From assembly GCA_013396525.1 (NCBI GenBank), contig VWYX01001159.1, forward strand, positions 70,045-134,044: 64,000 nucleotides of DNA. The letters run 5' to 3'. This document shows, piece after piece, positions 58,620-64,000 of the stretch (the stretch's first letter is position 1; the number at the start of each line of letters is the position of its first letter). The stretch comes from Chaetorhynchus papuensis. Lineage: Eukaryota > Chordata > Aves > Passeriformes > Rhipiduridae. Made by a program: the position numbers and the translations under genes. Below the pieces are notes generated by a model. That model saw only the letters and a program-made list of their open reading frames with translations, had not been told where the DNA came from and did no database searches.

Positions 58620-60979
58620 AAGCCTTTTAAAGTTTCTTTAAAATCTAACCCATCCTCTCTATAAATTAGGGGAGCAATTCCCAGTGATACACATGGAAAC
58701 TGGGACAGGCACAGAGCCCAGTCAGGCAGGGACAAAACATGCACTGAAACCACTGTTTCTGCACTTAGACCTCGTGCTCAGGCAAACAAGGGCTTGATCT
58801 TCCCCAGCTGGCTGAGGGAACAAGGCTGGCAGCCCCTCCGGAGTGTGCTGAGAACAATTCAAGTCTTTCCTCTCACTCGGAAAGCCTCTGTCCAAACCCA
58901 CCGAGCACTGATTTATACGTTTATGGTTCATCATCTGGGCTTGACACGAGAGACCACTTCTCTAATTCCTGTGATTTCCAGTGTGGAGAAGCGGGGTGAG
59001 GAGTCAGATGAACCAGGGAAAGACCCACAATTTGTACCACAGCAAAATTAGAAGCAAGCTCAGAGTGTTGTGCTTGACTCAGTGTCAGAGTTGCACCCAG
59101 CTCCGATTGTTTTGCTTTATTGAAAAGGACATACTTGCAGTGTTTGGTTTTTTCTCAAGTAAAGCACTCAGCCAACTGCTTGTTTCTTTATTACTTGTGG
59201 AATTGTTTATGTATTACCAAAAGTATAAACTAAAGATACAGTGAGAAGAAAATCACAGAGCTGGTAGATAAATTGCTGGGGGAAAAAAAATCCATGAATA
59301 ATTCAAGCAATGGGACTCAAATTTTCTTAAAACTTGTTTCTTTTTTTCATAAAGGGAGGAAAATGAGTTTCATATGAACACAACCCATCTAACAGCAGTA
59401 GTGGGCAATTCTGAAGGTGAGAAATATTGAGACTGACAGCTAACACTGGGAAAAAAGGCTCTTAATTCAAATAGAGTCCTAAAGAGAGATGAATGTTAAC
59501 ATAATGAGAAAAACTGGATAATCACTGTTTAGCAAATACTCATCTTGTCTTAATCCAGTGCACCCAATAAATATGGCAAAGAGTTCACAGATAATGTAAC
59601 CCTACAAAAGCTCTTGTTAGTAAGCTGATAAGTGATTTAGAAAACATTTCCTGATCAGATGACCCTTACAAGGAAGACCCTCACATCTTCAGTCTGCAGA
59701 TGTGGAGTTCAGTCTGCTAATTTCGGAGACATATGAATTTATTTTCCAACCAGCATCTGCTGGAGTTGGGGTGAAAGATCCTATGGGGACTCATAGCATC
59801 ACCGCACTGATGGGTCAGACTGGAAGGCGATGAGAAAACTTTCTCTTATAGGAGTCTCACTTGATGATTTTCCTCTGTGTTGTGGCACCCAGAACATGGC
59901 AGTATTTTACCTTATGATAACACATTTATATTACCTAACAATAACAACAACTGCTGCTTCTGCCCCAGCTCCATGTTTCAGGGATCTGGTAAAAATGATG
60001 CTGGGAAAATGTCTGCTTTAACAGAGGAGCAGTCGTGTTCCAACAGGCATGAAATCTTCTTGTGCAGGCCAGCACACCATCGTGCCAAATGTCATATGCC
60101 AGGAGTGGAAAGACATCCCTGCTCCCACAGATTTTATGGCTGTAACATTTGGCTCCAAAATAACAGGTAGAAAACTGGGTGACTTTTCTTCCAGCTCCCT
60201 AGGCCTATCTCCTGCCCTTTTATTAATATCCAGTGTTCAGAGCTTTACATGCCTCTCTCTATCTTTCACTGATTACACAGTTCATGATCCCCACATGCTA
60301 GGGTGCTAAGAATAAAAATAGGTTTAATCTGAAATTAATTGCATTTCAGAAAAAAGTTTTTCTTGATATGTTTTATTTAATTGAGAGCAGATTAAACCAT
60401 GTATTATAAAGGACTAGATTGCTTTGTAGGCTACAAGAACCGTAATTCCTTTTTTAAAATATTTTTTTTTCTTTCTCTCTTTCGTGAGCAATTAATGAAT
60501 TGAAGAGCTTACCATGTTATTATTATTCAAATCTTCTTGAGAAAGATATTGAGATTAGAGAAGATGGATGAGATAGAAATGTCTGTCTTTTTTAGTCACC
60601 CAAAGTTAATTAAAATAAACCTGACCTGTTACCTGCCACCCAAAGTGTGCCATGAAAACAAGACTCTGATGGTAACACAGACAAATTGGCTTGTCTTGCT
60701 AAAACTCCTTAGGGTTAATTAAAAAGCAGCCTATTCCTTGAAGAGAGCTCCATCAGAGATGGGTACTTTTCCCCCCATTCCTATTACACATTTTCTGAAG
60801 ATTTATGATAAGGTTTTGTATAACTAAACAAGAAAGCTGGGATTTGTGTCAAAGAGAGGACAGCTTTTGCTTGGTGTAGGGAAAGAGCAGGACAGAGCTC
60901 AAGGTGCTCAGGGAAGGGAAGAGACAAAGCTACAGCAGTTTGAGGCAAAACCTTATGGAAATGTGAACCTGCCAGATCC
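58620..60979. other. unique region, no supported gene
   Basis: About 2.4 kb. 59877-60170 and 60049-60309 are overlapping plus-strand frames. An acceptor-like TTTTCCTCTGTGTTGTGG...CAG precedes them and an ACAGGTAGAA donor-like site lies at about 60166, but no protein family is recognisable, so no exon is called. Confidence 0.4.
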
Positions 60980-61094
60980 AAACCAGCTGGATCTGGTTCT
61001 GGAGCAACCTGGATCTCAGTGGGAGAGGCTCCATGGCAGGGGGATTGAAACTGGATGATCTTCCAACTCAAACTACTCCATGATTCTATGATTT
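60980..61094 (+). mobile_element. CR1 LINE 3'-end fragment
   Basis: AACCAGCTGGATCTGGTTCT, GGAGCAACCTGGATCTCAGT, CATGGCAGGGGGATTGAAAC, TGGATGATCTTCCAACTCAA and CTCCATGATTCTATGATTTT follow the CR1 3' end on the plus strand with two intact tail octamers. The 168-codon minus frame 60784-61290 overlaps it and is not a gene. Confidence 0.88.
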
Positions 61095-64000
61095 TAGGTA
61101 TACTAATTCTAGAGGTACTTTTCCATTCCGTTTTGATCTCCCTGGCAGTACAGTAGTGCATAAGGCACACCGCAGAGAAAGGGAGGTGGGTGATCATGGC
61201 TCTCTTTAGGCAAAGTGCAGTGGCTGCCACATCATTTTGGAAATGTTTTCTAGACCACACAGGCGATGGGGAAGTGGCCTCACTGCCCAATTATACATCC
61301 TTGGCAGGAGCCAGAACTGCTCAGCCAAAACAATGTTGTTTGCTCTGGAAGCACCTCCATGTGTCCATCTAAATCATCATCTGTTCCAGACAGGATAATG
61401 ATGTTAAATTACCCCTGACAGGTGTTAGATTACCCCTGACAGGTGTCTGTTTAAAGTGATTAGAAAGGCCTCAGTGAAGCCAGCGCAGCACCACCCGAGA
61501 CGCCTGGTTTTGTGTTGCATCACCACTGCTGTTAGGAAGGGTCCCTGAGTACTCAGCAAACCTCACACCTTTTTTCTGCAACCTAAAGCAAGTATTTCTC
61601 TTCCAGCCTTGCACAGGGTGTAGCAGAACCTCACCTGCTTTGCATTTAAATCTATACATGCTGGAGGATTTTTCCACCAACTGAGGATGGTAGAACCAAA
61701 GTCTTCCCCAACTTACAGTTATCGAGGAGCTCAAGAATCCCTTCTGTGTGACACCTGCTCAAGTTCTTGTTCTGGTTCTTAAGTGGCACCAAAAGTCTGA
61801 TTTCAGGCACTCTGATGTTGTGTGGAGTTCACAGTCAAAGGTAACATCCAGGACCTGACACGAGGTTCTCCTGTGAGCACATTCAAGAATAAAATTTTCC
61901 TTTATCATACTCATATTTTTAACCAGATTTATTACATGACCTTTCATAAATCATCTGTCTTTCCCTCAAACTGTTGGCCAATCCAGACAAGTAACTCACT
62001 ATTGCAGAAGATCCTAAGGACCACTTCCTGTGTGATATCTGAAAAGAATGCATGTTTGAATGCCCAGCGAGAATATTAGTATTACTATATCTCGGGTTAA
62101 CATGGATCTTGAAGAAAGTCAAAATTCACTCTTCAGGCCTTATAAAAAAGGGGATGAATGTAGAGCTTCCTAATGAGTACTATTTTTTCTCATTTGCTGA
62201 ATGTGGACTGCATTGTATGACAAGATGGGACAGTTTGCTCATCAAGGCTGCTGCCACAAATATTACTAAAACCTTTTGGGACTGGTTTTTTTTTTCTGCA
62301 TAGTGGCCTTAGAAAACTGTTTAGCCAAGAAGAGAAAAATCATGCTCCAAATTTTAGGGATAGGTCACTTCATCTCTGGATTGCACGGAGGTCTCTTCAT
62401 CTTACAGATAGCTCAACAAAATATGTAGATGTGTCTATTGATTCGAGTGCTCAGTGTTGTGACTTTTGATTCAAGTGTAAAGTGTTTGTTCCTTGAGAGA
62501 CTCGGGTTACCCAGGTTTCTCTCTTGATTTTGATCCTCAGACTGAGTGTCACGATGGCTGCTTTTTGGAAAGCCTCATTATCTTTCCAAACAAACGTGTA
62601 TAAGCTCTGTCTACATATGATTGATGGTACTCGAGTGAAGCTGTATCCACCACCTCCAGAAAACTTCACAAATCAATCTTGCTGTAATTTTAGCATACTG
62701 CTTCGTCATTGAATTTTAGAAATCTGTTTGTCTGAATGAAGGAGACTTCATTATCACTGTGAAGAGTAAGTCAATGATACACAGGAACTTCATTCATAAC
62801 AAAGCCAATTGCTGATGAAGAGGAACCGAACTAGAGATGATTAATTCTTGTCCAGCAGCTACTTTCAGCAGACATGACAATTATTCATACCAAAGAGCTA
62901 CCATTTTTTGCCTTATTTAATTAATCTTAAGTCATGTACAGGGAAAATTCAAAGTCCAGTGAAACCAGCTAGAGGATGCTGTTTGTAATGGTCCTGCCTG
63001 TGGGCACAGCTATTCATCTTTGCAGTTATGTAACTCAGGTGTCATTTTTCATACTTGGCATTGCAATTTATTTTCCTTTTGTTGTTTAATCAGTTTTCAG
63101 TTAAGCAAACCCTTTTTTCAATCTGGAAACAAAACTGCTTTGAGATGACGGTAAGAGCTCTAAAAATAGTCAATAAGGTGTGATCAACCTCCTGAGGTGA
63201 GCAGCTTATATTTTAAATGGAGAAGCCTTTGTGAATCTCACTTCCTAGAGGAGGGTAAATCCAGAATGACAACGTGAACAGCTTGAGTAAGGGGCAGGTA
63301 TTTTGACCAAACACCTCCGCTCCTTTCTGGCTTGATGCCATCTATCATATCAGAGCTGTGGGTTCCAATTAAGCCAACATTTCCAGCTACCAATCTATCA
63401 GTGTCCTGAGGGGGTTTTTGTACACATTACTCCTAACCCTATGGCAACAGGTCAAATTGGACAGCAGATCTAAATCACCCCAACCTAATCACCTCACGCT
63501 GATAGTGCCCTGAGTTGAAGTTTCAATTACAGACAAAATAAAGCAGTTTCTCCTTTCCCTGCTGGCCACTGCTTGTGCAATTCATTTATTCCTTTATGCA
63601 CCCTTAACCCCTGCAAACAGATTTCCCCCTTGGTTCTCCTTCAGTTGCCAGCAAGTGTTTGACAAAACAGAAGTCTGTCTCCTGATTATATACAGATCTC
63701 CAGCTCTGGCAAAAATTTCTTTCAAAAGGTCAGATTCTTCAAAATCCTCCATTTTTGAGAGTCGTTGGATTTAATCTAAACTCTTCTGTGTTCTTTATAT
63801 CTGATGTTAAAAAAATAGTGTTAAAATTATGCTGAGCACAAAAAAAAAAGAGCACAAAAGCCTCTTGGAATCAAGTTTTTGATCCTCGGTTGTCAATCTC
63901 CATTCAGTATTAAAAATTCCATTGGAAATCCAAAGAGATGTCTTCATATATATTAAATCATCAGTTTCATGCTGAAAGTTGGCACAGAAATTGGAGAGAA
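61095..64000. other. unique region to the window end
   Basis: 2.9 kb with no interspersed repeat or credible exon. It includes the 21 bp tandem duplication at 61402. The last kilobase is AT-rich, with an A run at 63840-63849. Confidence 0.4.
61402..61443. repeat. 21 bp tandem duplication
   Basis: TGTTAAATTACCCCTGACAG plus G (61402-61422) is followed at once by a copy differing at one base (61423-61443), and the next bases start a third partial unit (TGTCTG). It is a young local duplication. Confidence 0.9.

Noticed and set aside
59893..60168. Possible exon between CCCAG and ACAGGTAGAA
   Set aside because: The splice-like ends are weak and the peptides match nothing I know; transcript data are needed.
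60784..61290. 168-codon minus-strand ORF
   Set aside because: Partly antisense to a CR1 tail; no recognisable motif and no splice or promoter support.
1..64000. CRISPR array, operon, phage or bacterial defence system
   Set aside because: No spaced direct repeats of CRISPR type, no long ORFs and no ribosome-binding-site pattern; the repeats are avian.
1..64000. Retroviral gag, pol or env remnants beside the LTRs
   Set aside because: No frame next to the LTRs shows polymerase, protease or envelope motifs; the LTRs appear solo or truncated.
1..64000. tRNA, rRNA or known microRNA genes
   Set aside because: No tRNA box A/box B cloverleaf and no rRNA sequence were seen; the short perfect hairpins lack precursor-length stems.

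Overview
The window looks like non-coding nuclear DNA of a bird, most likely a passerine. The evidence is repeat content. About fourteen degenerate fragments of the avian LINE CR1 are scattered on both strands, many of them keeping the family's 3' end with its ATTCTATG-like octamers. There are also four solo-LTR-like segments, three of which match passerine endogenous-retrovirus LTR families I recognise from memory. The rest is AT-rich single-copy sequence with ordinary vertebrate microsatellites. Nothing looks prokaryotic: there are no long ORFs, operons, rRNA, tRNA or CRISPR.

Layout. 1-95 is a GAAG tetramer array cut by the window edge. 96-11.4 kb is mostly unique sequence with CR1 pieces at 0.6 and 6.1 kb, a TA tract at 2.7 kb, a 32-33 bp tandem repeat at 4.3 kb and an ERVL-type LTR at 5.4-5.8 kb. 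11.4-15.5 kb holds a CR1 piece beside a hexanucleotide array, a GC-richer island near 12.0-12.7 kb and two more CR1 pieces. 15.5-26.4 kb is unique apart from a solo LTR at 19.0-19.4 kb, which has TG...CA ends and a 5 bp target-site duplication. 26.4-28.5 kb has two CR1 pieces, the first carrying a compound hexamer array in place of missing internal sequence. 32.2-32.6 kb (minus) and 49.3-49.7 kb (plus) are two differently deleted LTRs of what appears to be one family. Further CR1 pieces lie at 34.0, 41.2 (older type), 44.5-45.1 (longest), 47.2, 53.5, 58.3 and 61.0 kb.

No protein-coding gene could be supported. All open reading frames are short (183 codons at most). The longest lie in CR1 sequence on both strands, and I recognise no conserved protein family in any of them. 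The window is best read as an intergenic or intronic stretch. Several AT-rich, repeat-free patches dense in homeodomain-type cores (TAATTA, ATTAAG, TTGCAT) and short perfect palindromes are possible conserved regulatory elements, but that needs alignment to other birds. The most coding-like small ORF is a 62-codon frame on the minus strand at 25.1-25.3 kb with a good signal-peptide profile. No previously undescribed multi-gene system is visible.
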